Part shown: positions 43,844 through 55,819 of the stretch, in pieces | Layout of the letters: every line of letters begins with the position of its first letter | How positions within the stretch are numbered: the stretch's first letter is position 1 | NCBI RefSeq assembly: GCF_028583425.1 | Contig: NC_072793.1 | Span: forward strand, 172,833,681 to 172,897,680 | Reading direction: 5' to 3' | Source of the DNA: Eublepharis macularius | Lineage: Eukaryota > Chordata > Lepidosauria > Squamata > Eublepharidae | Length of the DNA: 64,000 nt | Notes under the pieces: model-generated | Told to the model about the DNA's origin: nothing | Database searches by the model: none | What the model saw: only the letters and a program-made list of their open reading frames with translations | Translations under genes and position numbers: made by a program

Positions 43844-44928
43844 ATTTTTTTAAATTGTATTTTATTCAACTTTTTCAATTGTTTCAAAACAACAAAACAA
43901 ATAGACAACAGTATAATTTAACAATTAACAACATGAACAACATTCCTCCCATCTCGTAATTCAGTATACATAAAAGAAGCAGTGTAAACAATGTTGACTA
44001 GGCAAGAAAATACTAGACAAACTTAGATACCAAGATTTAAGACTGCATATCAATGATTTGTATAGTAATATCCACCTTATTCATAAGAATGCTAAAGAAT
44101 AATAATAGTCTTGTTTCCACTTGTCGTTTATCTTAATATCATCCTTTGTTAGATAGTCTAGAACTGGGGACCATTGTCCCAGGAGGTGGGATTTGTGATT
44201 ATGATTTTCAATTTCAAGTTCAAGTTAGCCTTTATTGGCATATAGCAGCAATTCAAGTTATCCACTTACAAAAAAGAAAGAACAAAGTTAAAAGAATACT
44301 GCATTACAAATTGATCTGAGATCCATTATGAAATGATCCCATATACGGGCTTGTCAATTAGAGATGGCCAGTATGTTTTTTTTGGTTCCATTTGGATGCT
44401 ATGACTAGTTTAGCAATTGCTAATAATGATTATATTAAATTAATTCTAGTTTTTGGGATTGTTGAATCTTTCCAGTGGCCCAGTAAGATTACTTCCACTG
44501 TTATAGATATTGCATAACCAGTAATCGATTGTATTTTAACAATTACTTTTTCCCAAAATGTTTTGATAAATTTGCAGTCCCACCAACAGTGGATGAAGGT
44601 CCCCAGCTGTCCACAGTTTCCAACATTTCAATGAGGAAGAGTGGTTCACACAATTTAGTTTGACAGGCCTTAAATACCAATGTGTGTATATTTTAACAGT
44701 TTGCATTTTGATATTTTAACTTGATATGTGAAATTCTGAGATTTCAAAATTTCTTTCCAATTCTTATTGTAAGGATCTATGTTACATTCTTTCTTCCAGA
44801 TAATCTGATAGGAAAGTGTTTTGTTCCCCTGTTTTGTCTCTAGTAAGATATGATACATTTTAGATATTAAACCTCTCTGTTTGTTTGTATCTTTACGTGA
44901 CAACTTCTCAAAATCTGTAAGGGGTTTC
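43844..44928 (-). mobile_element. L1 LINE, 5'-truncated
   Basis: On the minus strand it encodes pieces of the L1 ORF2 C-terminus: KQRGLISKMYHILLETKQ, KILKSQNFTYQVKISKCKLL and a later HCWWDCKFIKTFWEKVI. The 3' end is a T-run at 43844-43851 (poly-A on the minus strand). The flanks carry 'ttggaaga' (43836-43843 and 44929-44936). Gene C has the continuous intron, so it inserted after the C/D split. It is decayed. The block near 44215-44290 ('agcctttattggcatatagc') may be a further small insert. Confidence 0.85.
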
Positions 44929-45234
44929 TTGGAAGAGTTAATTCTATGATCTATTTTAATTTGTTTTCTGTCCTGGCCATGCTATAGATGCAACTTTGGA
45001 ACTCCTTGTTGGGGATTTTCATCTGAAGAGTTCACAACAGAACTGCCTCCTTATGGATACTGTTAAGACTCCCCCAACAAGTTGACTGTGCAGCCCAGTA
45101 TTATTTTTGTACAAAGAGTACAACATTTGTTTAGTCTAAAGGCTTTCCTATGACTGGTTTCATGTGGTTCATTTTTTTATGAACCCCTCACAGATAATGT
45201 AGAAGCATAGATGACTTTTTATCAAGGAATGGAG

Positions 45235-45750
45235 TTCAGCATCAAAGAAAAAGCCACTCATAGCAATGAGGGCAGAGCTCTAAAGGGTCTGGTGCTGGCC
45301 TTTAAACCCGTATATGATTTGGGACCAAGATACCTGAAGAGCCGCCTTCTCCCTTATGACCCTATTCTATTGCTATGGTCATTTTTAGAGGCCATCCTGG
45401 GATCAGGCACAAGGCAAACCAGATGAGGGCCTTCTCTGCACTGGCACCAAACTCTGGAACTCTTTTCCCAGTGAGATCTGCCTGTCTCATTTGGTTGCCA
45501 TCTTCTGCCACTAGGTGAAGACTTCTTTGTTTCGCTTGGTGTTCCTTCAGGGGTAACTCCTTCCTGCCCAATTATTATATGTTTTTATGATTTTGTATGT
45601 ATTTCAGCTCTGGGTTTAAAGCTGTTTTTTTAACTGCAATGTTTTTCCAAGATGTGATTTTATTATGTATGATTACAATTTGTTAGCCATCTTGGGGGCC
45701 CTCATCAGGGCAGAAAAGCAGGGTATACATTTTGTAAAATGAAAAGTAAA
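45235..45750 (+). repeat. L2-type LINE 3' end (unit D)
   Basis: VYDLGPRYLKSRLLPYDPIL parallels FKALYDLGPAYLKDLLPHYD of unit C; same intron position. Confidence 0.68.
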
Positions 45751-45939
45751 AAATGAGTAGTGTTTATTTAATATTCACACGGATGCTTTGTACTTGGAGA
45801 GAGGCTGCCTGGAGTTTTGAAGGTGGCTTTCATCCATAAGGTGATAACCAAATAAACCAGGGCTGTTTATGAACCAGGAAACCCTGAGTTTTATTTTATT
45901 TATGTCATTTATAGTCCACCATTTTCACTCAAGGTGGAT

Positions 45940-46985
45940 TACACAGAGTAAGTTAATATGTTCAGCAGCTGGACATACAAACATTATAGAAGAGTAACGA
46001 TGTAAAAACTTGAAAAGCTGAGATCTAAATAAAGAGTTGAAGCAATATTGAAGCAAACAAAAATCAACATCACAGAAACTACCCAATATGGTATATTTAT
46101 AGCATCTGGCTGGCCATTTCATAAGGTGGGGACCACAACAGAGAATATGCGTGCATCAGAAATTGTTGATATTGCTCATTTGGCAAGCACTTGCAGAAGG
46201 CCCTGTTCAGATGAGCAAAGCAGCCATGACGGAGCAAGGAAGAGAGGGGGACCCACAGATACGAAAGGCCAAGACCATGCAAAGCTCTGTCTGTGATAAT
46301 CAGAGTTTGGTAACCAAGGGGTAGCCAGCCAATAGAGTGATTGCGCCATAACACCCATTCTGTAGCCATCATGGAAACATTAGCATGTATACATTTTTTG
46401 TTTATAACACAGTCGTTAAAACATTTTGCAATGTTTTACAAATTTCCCTGACAATCTCCATCTCTTTTCTCAACACTGTACCATTCAGCTGAAAAACCTT
46501 TCTGCACGTCTCTCTTTCCACCTCATCACCAAAATAGGAGCCTGAATCCTGAAATCTCCTGCCCGTGTATGTGCATTTTTTGTGGTGGCCCCCACCTTAT
46601 GGAATGGTCTACCTGAAGTGGACAGGAAAGTTCCCACTCTCCTGGCTTTCCACAGATAATGAAAAACTGAAATATTCAAGGTTTTTTGGTCAAAAAGATG
46701 CATAAGAAAAGCGACAGGAACTATCATTACTATTATGTACACTCAGTTGCTGTAAGTATGATCCTACCGTTAATATGTCATTCTTAGAATTGCTTATATT
46801 TTGTCTTACCATTTCTTCAACACTTTATTGGATTGCATACTTGAAAGTTTACATCTTTGAAAATGTCCTTGATTTATCCTATTGCATTGTTTATAGAAAT
46901 GTCTGAAATGGACTGTACTGAATCACAATATGTAATCCGCCTTGAGCCTCAGTGAGAAAGGCGGACTATAAAAAAAGTAAATAAA
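45940..46985 (+). repeat. L2-type LINE remnant (unit D)
   Basis: It includes 'ttgtggtggcccccacctta' (VVAPTLWN-like) and the tail 'cttgagcctcagtgagaaag'. Counterpart of 26420-27525, without the foldback dimer. Confidence 0.65.
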
Positions 46986-47102
46986 GTCAAGGGCAGTTTC
47001 AGCTTTTCCGTACCATGCCAACTCTTATGAGTAAGGAAACCTCAGAGGATGGCAGAACTGCTGGAGGTAACCAGCGCTCCAAGAAAACATCTAAGCACCC
47101 AC

Positions 47103-47189
47103 CTGCCAACCTGGCCTCTTCTTCGAAGTCCGAAGGAAAAGGCGCTTCACTTGCCTGAAGCCAGCAGATAAGGACTGGCTTGGGAATTG
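47103..47189 (-). CDS. KRAB-ZNF gene D, KRAB-B/C-like exon
   Basis: An 87-nt exon with acceptor '...cctccaaag' and donor 'TTGGCAG|gtgggtgc'. It encodes IPKPVLICWLQASEAPF then PSDFEEEARLAG; C replaces S in LISWL. Phases as in B and C. Confidence 0.87.
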
Positions 47190-48524
47190 CTTTGGAGGAA
47201 ACAAAGAGACCAGTTACTTCTGACTACAAAAGATTCAGGCACTCCTACGTTATCCACTTCCACGGTCACCTTCTAAAAGACCACAAGAAGGAAAGCTCCT
47301 GTCTCCAACAACATGTAACAGGAAGAGCCACACAGAGTCTTGGAAGCATCAACCTGTGAGTAGGTCTGCTGTTAGTTAATAAAACTTGGATAAATGTACC
47401 AGATGGGAATCCCATTTGAGGAGCCAAGCTCACCATGTTTCTTTTAGCTCTCGCTCTTTCAGCCTCCCCAAGAGCCCAATCCCTTCTCTTTAAAGAGCCT
47501 TGTTCATTACATACCCTTTGAGCCCTCCAAGGGTGGCTCTTCCAGGACGAAACACCCTGTCCATCCCTACTCAGAGCCTAAATCAGACAGCTGGGTCTAG
47601 GTTAACTGGTGTAACACCACCACTACCACCCCGGATTATTTGGACCGTAGGATAACACCCCCATCCCCCTTGAAGAAGCAGAGGGATTGCTATGCTAGAT
47701 GGTTGCAAAAAAATATTAAAATTTAAAAAGAATTCAGAGGCACTTTAAAGACTAACATTTTTTTTTCATATAAGCTTTTTTTAAATAATAGATTCATATT
47801 AGGTTTTTAAAAGCATATAAGCTTTTATGAGTCAGAGGTCTCTTCTTCAGACGCATGATGTATTATGAACCTCCGTGCCTGCTTCATTAACCTTTGCAGG
47901 GCTTGCTGGCAGTTCCAAGCCCCGGAGTGGCATGCTTTCTTCCACCTGGAAGAGAGCCTTTATGATTGTTGATAAGTAGGAAAAGGCAATTGGGACAAAA
48001 ATAACTCCACCTTTTCTCTTATATCTCTACAATAAAAAGTGCTAAAGAGTTCTAAGGACGGGGAATCTGAAAATTCAGAGAAACTAATAGATAGTAGCAC
48101 TAGATCACTAACGTTACTGCACTATAGACAATATCAAATACCAACTTTATTTAAAAAAACCTTCTGTGGGTACTACACGGGAAAAGGCAGCTGCAAAGGG
48201 CTGACTGAACCTTGGTCTCCCAGATCCTAGATCTAACCACTAGACCATGCAATATCTGTTGCTATAGTTTTTTTCATCTGGCTCTCACTGCATTATTTTT
48301 CTACTTACATAATACCATCCCTTGTTTCAGATTTCTGCAACCCTAACCCTATTACATTGGTTATTAGATGTCTCCTCAACCAGTTCATTGTGCTGACGCA
48401 CATTGCGTAATCCACCTCCAGTTGCGGTGAGAAAGGAGGACTATTAAGTGACATAAATAAAGAACAAAAAATGGCAAAAATCACACCTTCCGCACCTATC
48501 AAAACAAGGCAAAGGGACCCTTAC
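47190..48524 (-). other. Gene D intron 3
   Basis: Largely A/T-rich sequence alignable to gene C intron 3 ('gtctaggttaactggtgtaa' near 47595), but without the L2 tail and MITE of B and C, which seem deleted. A direct-repeat-like stretch 'ataagcttttt' / 'ataagcttttat' surrounds 47770-47825. No exon was seen. Confidence 0.5.
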
Positions 48525-48651
48525 CTAGGGAAGCAACATTGCAATAATTCTCCACCATGACTTCCACATACAAAGCTCTCTGGTCAGGACTCAGCAGGGC
48601 CCACTCTGCCTTAGTGAAGCGCACGGTCACTTCCTCAAAGGAAATTGGACA
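48525..48651 (-). CDS. KRAB-ZNF gene D, KRAB A-box exon
   Basis: A 127-nt exon with acceptor '...tttttccacag' and donor 'CCTAG|gtaagg'. It encodes [36 protein letters not shown] and NVASL. T replaces A in VAV, a small change at a core position. It joins MQSDQ in phase 0 and exon 4 after one codon base. Confidence 0.92.
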
Positions 48652-48763
48652 CTGTGGAAAAAAGGAAGATACCTTTTCCTTACAATTAATCCACCTGCTC
48701 CTACCAAAAATGCTTTTGCTCAGAAATAGGAAAAAAGAGACTGCAGATATTTTTAAACAAGAA

Positions 48764-50817
48764 GGGGGAGTGTGCTGGAAGGGAAAGGAGCGAGTGAAGG
48801 GTGGGCCCTTCTCAAACATGAGCTTTTGCAAGCTCAAGCCCTCATCATCCCAGCAAGACAGAAACATGGTAAGGGCTCCAAGAAACTGATGTGGATGTAC
48901 AGAGAGCTCCAGAATAAGCTAAGGGGGAAAAAGGAAATGTTCAGGAAATGGAGAGAAGAACAGACCTCTAAAGAGGAGTATCTCTGAGTATCAGAGAGGC
49001 CAAAGCTCAGTACGAGCTGGGTCTGGCCAGGAGGGCTCGCTACAATTAGAAAAACTTCTACAGATATGTGAGAGACAAATGCAAGGTAAAAGAGGCAATT
49101 GGACCACTGTTGGGAGTAGATGGAGAAACTCTGATGCAGGACAGAGAAAAAGCAGACAGGCTTAATGACTATTTTGCCTCTGCTTTCTCCCTGAAGAACT
49201 CAGGCACATCTAGATAGTAGAAAATGTGGCAGGACACCTGAGTGACTAATTGACATTGACAGAGAGGTTGTGGAGAGGCATCTGGCTGCAGTGGATGAAT
49301 ACAAATCCCCTGGGCCAGATGGGGTGCACCCAAGAGAGCTGAAAGAAATTTCTAAGGAACTTGCAGAACCCCTGTCCATCATCTTTAAGGCCTCCTGGAG
49401 GACTGGGGATGTACCACAAGATTGGAGAAGAGCAAATGTTATCCCAATCTTTAAGAAAGGGAAGAAGGATGACCCAGGAAACTAAAGGTCAGTCAGTCTG
49501 ATGTCTATTGCTGGGAAGATACTAGAACAGATTTTAAAGGGATCAATCTGTAAGCATCTGAAGGACCACTCAGTGATCCGGGGAAGTCAGCATGGTTTTG
49601 TTCCTAACAGATCTTGCCAGACCAACCTGGTTTCCTTCTTTGACCGAGTTACCAGCTTACTGGATCAGGGGAACTCTGTTGACGTGATTTATCTGGATTT
49701 CAGTAAAGCTTTTGATAAGGTCCCCCATGACATTCTGATGGGCAAACTGGAAGACTGTGGAGTGGACTATAGGTCAGTTTGGTGGATAGGGAACTGGTTA
49801 GAGGACCACACCCAAAGAGTGGTGGTCAACGGTGTTTCATCAGATTGGAGGGAGGTGTCCAATGGGGTGCCGCAGTGCTCAGTTTTGGGCCCGGTACTTT
49901 TCAATATTTTTATCAGTGATCTGGATGAAGGAGTGGAAGGGCTGCTCATTAAATTTGCTGATGATACCAAATTGGGAGGAGTAGCAAACACCCAAGAAGA
50001 TAGAATTAAAATTCAACAAGGCCTGAATACGCTGGAGAAGTGGGCAGCTGTGAATAGGATGCAATTCAACAAAGACAAGTGCACAGTATTACATGTGGGC
50101 CACAAAAATGGGAAGCACAAATACTGGGTGGGGGATACACTTCTAGGCAGTAGTATATGTGAAAGGGATCTTGGGGTAAGAGTGGACTGTAAACTAAATA
50201 TGAACAGTCAGTGTGATGCGGTGGCAAAAAAGGCCAATTCAGTCTTGGGTTGTATCAAAGGGGCCATAGCGTTGAAATCGCAGGTCATAGCCCCTCTCTA
50301 TACTGCCTTGGTCAGGCCGCACCTGGAGTATTGTGTGCAGTTCTGGAGGCCTCACTTCAAAAAGGATGTGGACAAAATTGAGAGGGAGCAGAGGAGAGCG
50401 ATGAGGATGATCAGGGGTCTGGAGACTGAGCCCTACGCGGAAAGTCTGAGGGCCTTGGGAATGTTTAGTTTGGAGGAGATTGAGGGGGGACATGATTGCT
50501 CTCTTTAAATATTTGAAAGGCTGTCATTTGGAGGAGGGCAAGGAGCTGTTCCAGTTGGCAGCAAAGGGTACGACCCGAAGCAATGGGCTTAAATTACATG
50601 CACAAAGGTACCGGCTGGATATTAGGAAAAACATTTTCACGGTCATAGTAGTTCAAAAGTGGAACCAGCTGCCTAGGGAGGTGGTGAGCTCCCCCTCACT
50701 GGCAGTTTTCAAGAAGAGGCTGGATGAAGATTTGTCAGAGATGATTTAGGCTGATCCTGCACTGGGCAGGGGGTTCGATTAGATGGTCTGTATGGCCCCT
50801 TCCAACTCTATGATTCT
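48764..50817 (+). mobile_element. CR1 LINE, 5'-truncated, with target duplication
   Basis: A 2054-bp insertion flanked by 'aagaa' (48759-48763, 50818-50822). It starts between the endonuclease and reverse transcriptase. The reverse transcriptase shows KSPGPDGVHPRELKE, FKKGKKDDPGN, SQHGFVPNRSCQTNL, DVIYLDFSKAFDKVPHDILM, NGVPQCSVLGP and the catalytic FADDTKL. The 3' end reads 'ggcccctt' then 'ccaactctatgattctaag', the CR1 hallmark. The frame is broken by a stop before RSVSL (near 49484) and a frameshift near 50485-50500, so it is dead. Gene A, B and C introns lack it. Confidence 0.94.
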
Positions 50818-50869
50818 AAGAATGCCTGAAGCTGCTGTCTATTGAGTCAGACACTTCCAGAATTACCTC

Positions 50870-51050
50870 TTTCTCAACCACTGAGCATTGGTCCACCAAG
50901 GTCAGCCCTGTCCACTCTGACTGGCAGCTGCTCTCCAGGGTCTCAGGGTCCTTCTCATCACCTGCTACCGGATACTTTCATTAACTGGAAATGTTGAGGA
51001 TTGAACCTGGGACTTTCTTAATGCCAAGCAGCTGCCCAACCACTAAGTCG
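50870..51050 (-). repeat. tRNA-derived SINE in the KRAB 5' intron (unit D)
   Basis: Counterpart of 7985-8165, with 'ggattgaacctgggac' at 50999-51014. It sits just right of the CR1 insertion. Confidence 0.63.
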
Positions 51051-51427
51051 TCTTCTAGAAGCTTCAGGGAAGGCTGTTACCCACGGGGGAGTTCCCCCTT
51101 CAAGGGATACTTGACACACCGTAGAAGAATAAAACCTGCCCAGGCAACTTAATAGGCATCTAATCTTTTGATTCATGGGAGAAGATCAGTAGACCACAAG
51201 GCATTCTGTCAAACCTGGTGGTCATCAGAAAGCCATGGATATAAATTTTATTTATTTATATGAGCATTTTTAGGCCCCCTCCTTTCTCTGTGGAGAAATC
51301 CAAGATGGTTTATAAAAAGAAAAAGGTAGCAATTTACAAAAACAGAAATGTTTCCATCCAGTTCTGCTGGAGGAAGAGGAGGAGGCTCCAAGCTTCTTAT
51401 ACACAACACAGAAGGCCCGTCCCTCAC

Positions 51428-51506
51428 CTGATCTGACTGCATCTTAAATGTTTCCACTCCGCCCCAAAGAGCAGATGATCCAAAACGTGACTCCGATGCT
51501 CTTCCA
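51428..51506 (-). CDS. KRAB-ZNF gene D, exon 2 with start codon
   Basis: A 79-nt exon with donor 'GATCAG|gtgagggac' and acceptor '...cacattcag'. Its only ATG (complement of 51440-51442, A at -3) gives MQSDQ, phase 0 with KRAB. Confidence 0.7.
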
Positions 51507-51859
51507 CTGAATGTGAGGGAGACAAATGTATATTTATGTATTTATTTACTTTTTTTATACCCTGCCTTTCTCCCCAACGGGGACCCAAAGTGGCTTACAT
51601 CAGGCTCCTCGCCTCTGTTCTGTCCCCACAACAATCTTCACTCTTGCGATCTGATCACTGATTAACTGACCTGCTTTGGGTCTCAATAAGAAAGATGGAT
51701 TAGAAATGGGAAAAAAGACATACATCCCACAACAGATATACCTGTACATTAACAAAACATACCAAAATTAGGAAAAATCCAAGAGAGACAGAGAAATTGA
51801 AAATGTTAAGTGTAAAAGAAAATCAGAGAACAAATGAAATTTAAACATTTGCAAAATGT

Positions 51860-52580
51860 TTCCCCGGGGCTGGAAGCGCAGCCAGCAAGGAGGGGCCGGG
51901 AGATTCCTATTTTGCGCCCATCCTGGGAAAGCAGCCCGGGGTTTTCTCAAGCGGACTAGCAGCAGCAGCACCCCCCAGCACTGGAGAGTTTAAAATCCAT
52001 TTGAGCAGAAATTACAATCAACAAAACAGGGGAAATGGGGGCTGGGGGGATGCGAGAGAGGGGAGAGGACCAGGACTCGAATATTATTCCGGGCCCCCCG
52101 CCCCACCCACACACACTCCGGCATCACACCTTCTCCTCCCTTACACACAATCTCACGAGCCATGCAAAAAGTCTGCTTTGCTTCCGAAATTACCATCGGC
52201 ATCGCCCACATTTCTGAAAAATGGTCTCCCTCGCTGTTTTCGTTTCCCCAGGCTGTTTATTGGGAATTTCTTTGGCTTTGCAAAAGAGGCTCTTCCTGAT
52301 GCAGGAGGAAGGACGGAAGGGAAGGGAGATGGGAGTTCAGACCTCCTTTCTCTGTTTTGGGTCTTGCAATGCAAAAATCCCACCCCCACCTCCAAATATC
52401 AACCCCCTCCCAAACCCCTTTGAGCACACCAGATCCGGCCGACCCTCCCGGAAGAAGTCGCGGGGGGGAGCAAGAAAAGGCTTTTCCGGGTGCCTCTCTA
52501 GGATTGTGAAGTCTCCCTCCCTTTAACCCTTAGGGAGCCTCTCGTAGTTAAAAAGACCCAGGAGAGAGAATGCAAAGGGA
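51860..52580 (-). promoter_or_regulatory. Gene D GC-rich promoter block and non-coding exon 1
   Basis: Aligned with the other three blocks but shorter at its left side. The exon 1 donor reads 'CGGATCTG|gtgtgctca' (edge 52430), weaker than 'gtgagc' in A-C, and the exon body lacks part of the conserved 'ctgcaaggc' stretch. Gene D may therefore be spliced or expressed less well. Confidence 0.5.
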
Positions 52581-52639
52581 GCCTCCGGGGGAAAAGGCAG
52601 GCAAAACCAGTCACTTAATATCAAGTATCAGATGACATC

Positions 52640-52800
52640 CCACCATAGGTTTGAATCCCCACTTTGCCACTGAGTTGCTGGCTGACTGTGAGCCAGCCCT
52701 GCCTCAAAGCCAGACCTACCTCGAACGGTAGTTGTTGTAAGGATAACATCGGAGGAGAAAAGACTTGGATTCCCATGGGGGAGAAAGATGCAGTATGACA
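52640..52800 (+). repeat. tRNA-like SINE fragment
   Basis: 'aggtttgaatccccactttg' is a B-box-like start, followed by 'gacctacctcgaacggtagt'. Similar in kind to the spacer SINEs of units A-C. Confidence 0.5.
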
Positions 52801-52948
52801 TTTGTTATCAGTCTCATTTTGCCCACAATTTGCCAGGAAAGGATGATTTCTGGGCAGGGGAGGATTGGCTATTATGAAGCAATTCCATTGGGCTGATGCT
52901 TTCCTGCCCCCCCACCCCCCCCCCCCGCCTTAGGCTGAGCCAACCCAG

Positions 52949-53187
52949 AGCAGAACTACAAGTGACAAAAGGCACAGGTTGGACACTTGTCAGCTTCCCT
53001 CAAGTTTTGATGGGAAATGTAGGCAGCTTGGCGGAATGTTGGACAAGTGACAGTTGAAAAGTCCGTTGGACAGCAGTCGGAGAACTGAGCTGCAAGACTA
53101 GGATGCTGCCTACATTTCCCATCAAAACTTGAGGGAAGCTGACAAGTGTCCAACCTGTGCCTTTTGTCACTTGTAGTTCCGCTCCCA
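52949..53187. mobile_element. Long palindromic MITE
   Basis: Arms of about 82 bp (52949-53031 and 53106-53187) are nearly exact inverted copies; both contain 'tcaagttttgatgggaaatg' or its complement. The loop of about 75 bp includes 'gttggacaagtgacagttga', also seen near 10815 in unit A. It belongs to the 'ctacaagtgac' family. Confidence 0.82.
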
Positions 53188-54672
53188 GTTGCAGAAGGGC
53201 TCTTGCAGGGAGGGGGGTGCCTGATGCTCCCAAGTTCCATGTAACACGGGGTGCTCGGCCCAGCTAAGCTCTGTATGGTACTGAGAAGGTAGGAGTAGCC
53301 CAGGGAACTGGCGCTCAGGCCACCTGAGCTACCTCTGCCCTCCAAAGGAGCCATCTTCTCCAGGGGAACTGATCTCTGTGTTCTGATTGGAGAGTAGTTT
53401 AATTCTGGAAGATCTCCAGCTCCCACCTGGAGGATGGCAACAGTAGCCAGAGCTGATCAATATTATAAATATTAACCCATGTGTTTCCATTATACTTTTA
53501 AAAACTTGTGTGAATTTTAAGTGCAAGGCCAGGTATAACAATGAAGGAATGAAAGGGCACTAGAGTAGAAGGACAGGTATCTGATCATAGGAGGCAAAAT
53601 GTTGCAGCTTTATTTGAACCAGCCATACAACTTGTTGCTATCATTGTTTTACCTTTTCTTTCCTGAGGGCAGAAAGGCAACAGTGAAGTTCAAAATGCCC
53701 CACAATTTTCTCTTGGACTAGCTATGAGTGTAGGGCTGCCAGGTGTCCTGCTCAATAGGGCAAAGGAGGGGTTGATAAATCAGTGGTTGGGGGGGTGCCA
53801 TGATGTCATTTCTGGACATGAAAAAGGAGTCCAGAGGGAACCAGTAAATTAGAGGGTGGGTAGCCTAACATCTGTGCCAGGCCTGTGGGTGCCATGGTGC
53901 CTGCCAGCACCCTTCCTGGTGCCTCCCATGTTTTTTTTAGAAAGTAGGCAGAGCCAGGTGAGTTTTCTGCCAAGCCAGGCTCCTGATTCGCTATTGGAGA
54001 TTTGATTGTGCAGATTTTTAAAAATGTTGTTTTGAGAGCAGATGCTATCACAGCACAAATATCTTCACTATGTGATTGAAGGTCAACTGTGGCAACTGTT
54101 TTGTGACTGCACCCATGACACTGTGTCAGAATTCCAATGGGACCTCTGAATTAAATGTTGATAATCTGGGGGAATCACACACCCACAGTGGAAAAATGAG
54201 AAAATAAAATACATGAACCTGCTTTACTAACTCAGTTGTTCAATGAAAACTAAACACAATTGCAACAGCTTTAATAAAATCTTGAGGCTTTTTATTACTC
54301 AGCTTGTCTGCAAATATAGATAATGTATATGCTTTATTTTGTTGGATGATTTCTATTTACTTAAAAATGAATACTGCAAAAACGAAATATAGTGTTTTTC
54401 TCTCATCTGTGCCTCCATTGTAAAACCTTATCATGATTTGTATTACTTTCTCAAAACGTACCCTGTTGTTGAATCAATTGTTATTAAACGGGCTTGCCAA
54501 AGACACTTTACTAAAATAGCAAATAAAATACAATACACTGTGGCCACAGGGAGAGAACCAAAAAGGAAGTCAACAGACCTGCCACCTCTGAGAGCTCTCT
54601 CCCTTCACAACAGAAAAAGAAGGCAAACATAATATTCAGGCTTGAATAGAACAGATAGAGATTGACCATATA

Positions 54673-54810
54673 TGCAGAGGAGTTAGCCGTGTTAGTCTGT
54701 AGTAGCAAAATCAAAAAGAGTCCAGTAGCACCTTTAAGACTAACCAACTTTATTGTGGCATAAGCTTTCGAGAATCACAGTTCTCTTCATCAGATGCATG
54801 GAGGGCAAGA
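54673..54810 (+). repeat. Foldback-family repeat, single arm
   Basis: 'gcagaggagttagccgtgtt', 'aaaaagagtccagtagcacc' and 'cgagaatcacagttctcttc'. A single-arm copy without the inverted partner. Confidence 0.75.
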
Positions 54811-54974
54811 AGAAACTGGTCAGATATATAGGTGGAGAGGGGAGGGCAGAGTAGATATGGACATCCATATATGGACATCCTTCCTGCTATGTAAACATGG
54901 AAAATTGCAGATAAGCATATGGATAGCTAGAAGGTGGTATGAATCAACACCCTGAACCATGTGGTTAAGGCTAG

Positions 54975-55215
54975 TAAGCCAGTCTGGTGTAGTGGTTAAG
55001 AGTAGCAGGACTCTGATCTGGAGAACTGGGTTTGACTCCCCACTCCTCCACCTGAAACCAGCTAGGTCACCTTGGGTCAGTCACATCTCTCTCCAAACTC
55101 TCTCCGCCCCACCCTCCTCACAGGGTGATTGTCATGAGGTCAATAATAGCACACTTTGTAAACTGCTCTGACTGGGTGATTAATTATCCTGAAGGGTGGT
55201 AAATAAATCAAATGT
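54975..55215 (+). repeat. tRNA-derived squamate SINE, nearly full length
   Basis: 'gtctggtgtagtggttaaga' (A-box side), 'gggtttgactccccactcct' (B-box side), 'cctcacagggtgattgtc' and the tail 'aaataaatcaaatgtta'. The best-preserved copy of this family here. A shorter one is at 59444-59625. Confidence 0.75.
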
Positions 55216-55819
55216 TATTCTTATTTTCAGAATCTGTGGTTAATTGGTAACCTTTAAGGTATACAAGCAGATACAATCAACTGAACTTTAAGGGAATATG
55301 AATTAATTGTGCTTTCTCGGAAGGCCTACGCAAAGCCTAGTTTCAGCAAGGTTACCCTCCCCCATCAACCCAGATAAACAGCTTCTGTTTGATTCAAAGT
55401 TACTAGGGGATCTAAAGACTAGCAATTTCTACTTCCATGACCATCCCCCCCTCTTCCCCCCCTCTCTTTCTCTCCTCCTTCATTCCCACCATTAAGGCTA
55501 TTAAAACACCTTAAATACTTTAAAATAGAAGAATCACATTTTGGGGGTTGGAAGTGAAGGACTATGCGATATCTCTCAGTCTCAATGTATGCCAAGACAT
55601 CAGAGTGATCTACAGAGACAGAGAGATAGATAGGTTAGGATTTGCTTTACAACAACAACAACGAAGTTTATTAGCCAGAGACCATCACATTCTTGAAATC
55701 AATTCAAAATTACATGATTGCACATCAGCGAGACACACGCCATTTTAAAATAAATATTTAAAAGGTACATATTTCAAAAATTACCACTTTTAAAATTTAC
55801 TTATAAAATTGATCAGTCC

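Larger units (their letters stand above)
43778..47102 (-). other. Gene D intron 4
   Basis: It holds an L1 insertion (43844-44928) and two L2 remnants (45235-45750, 45940-46985) shared with unit C. No exon was recognised. Confidence 0.65.
40601..53700 (-). repeat. Tandem duplication unit D
   Basis: The fourth unit, containing gene D. Unit-specific insertions are an L1 in intron 4 and a CR1 in intron 2. The right limit is approximate because the following remnant is heavily rearranged. Confidence 0.65.
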
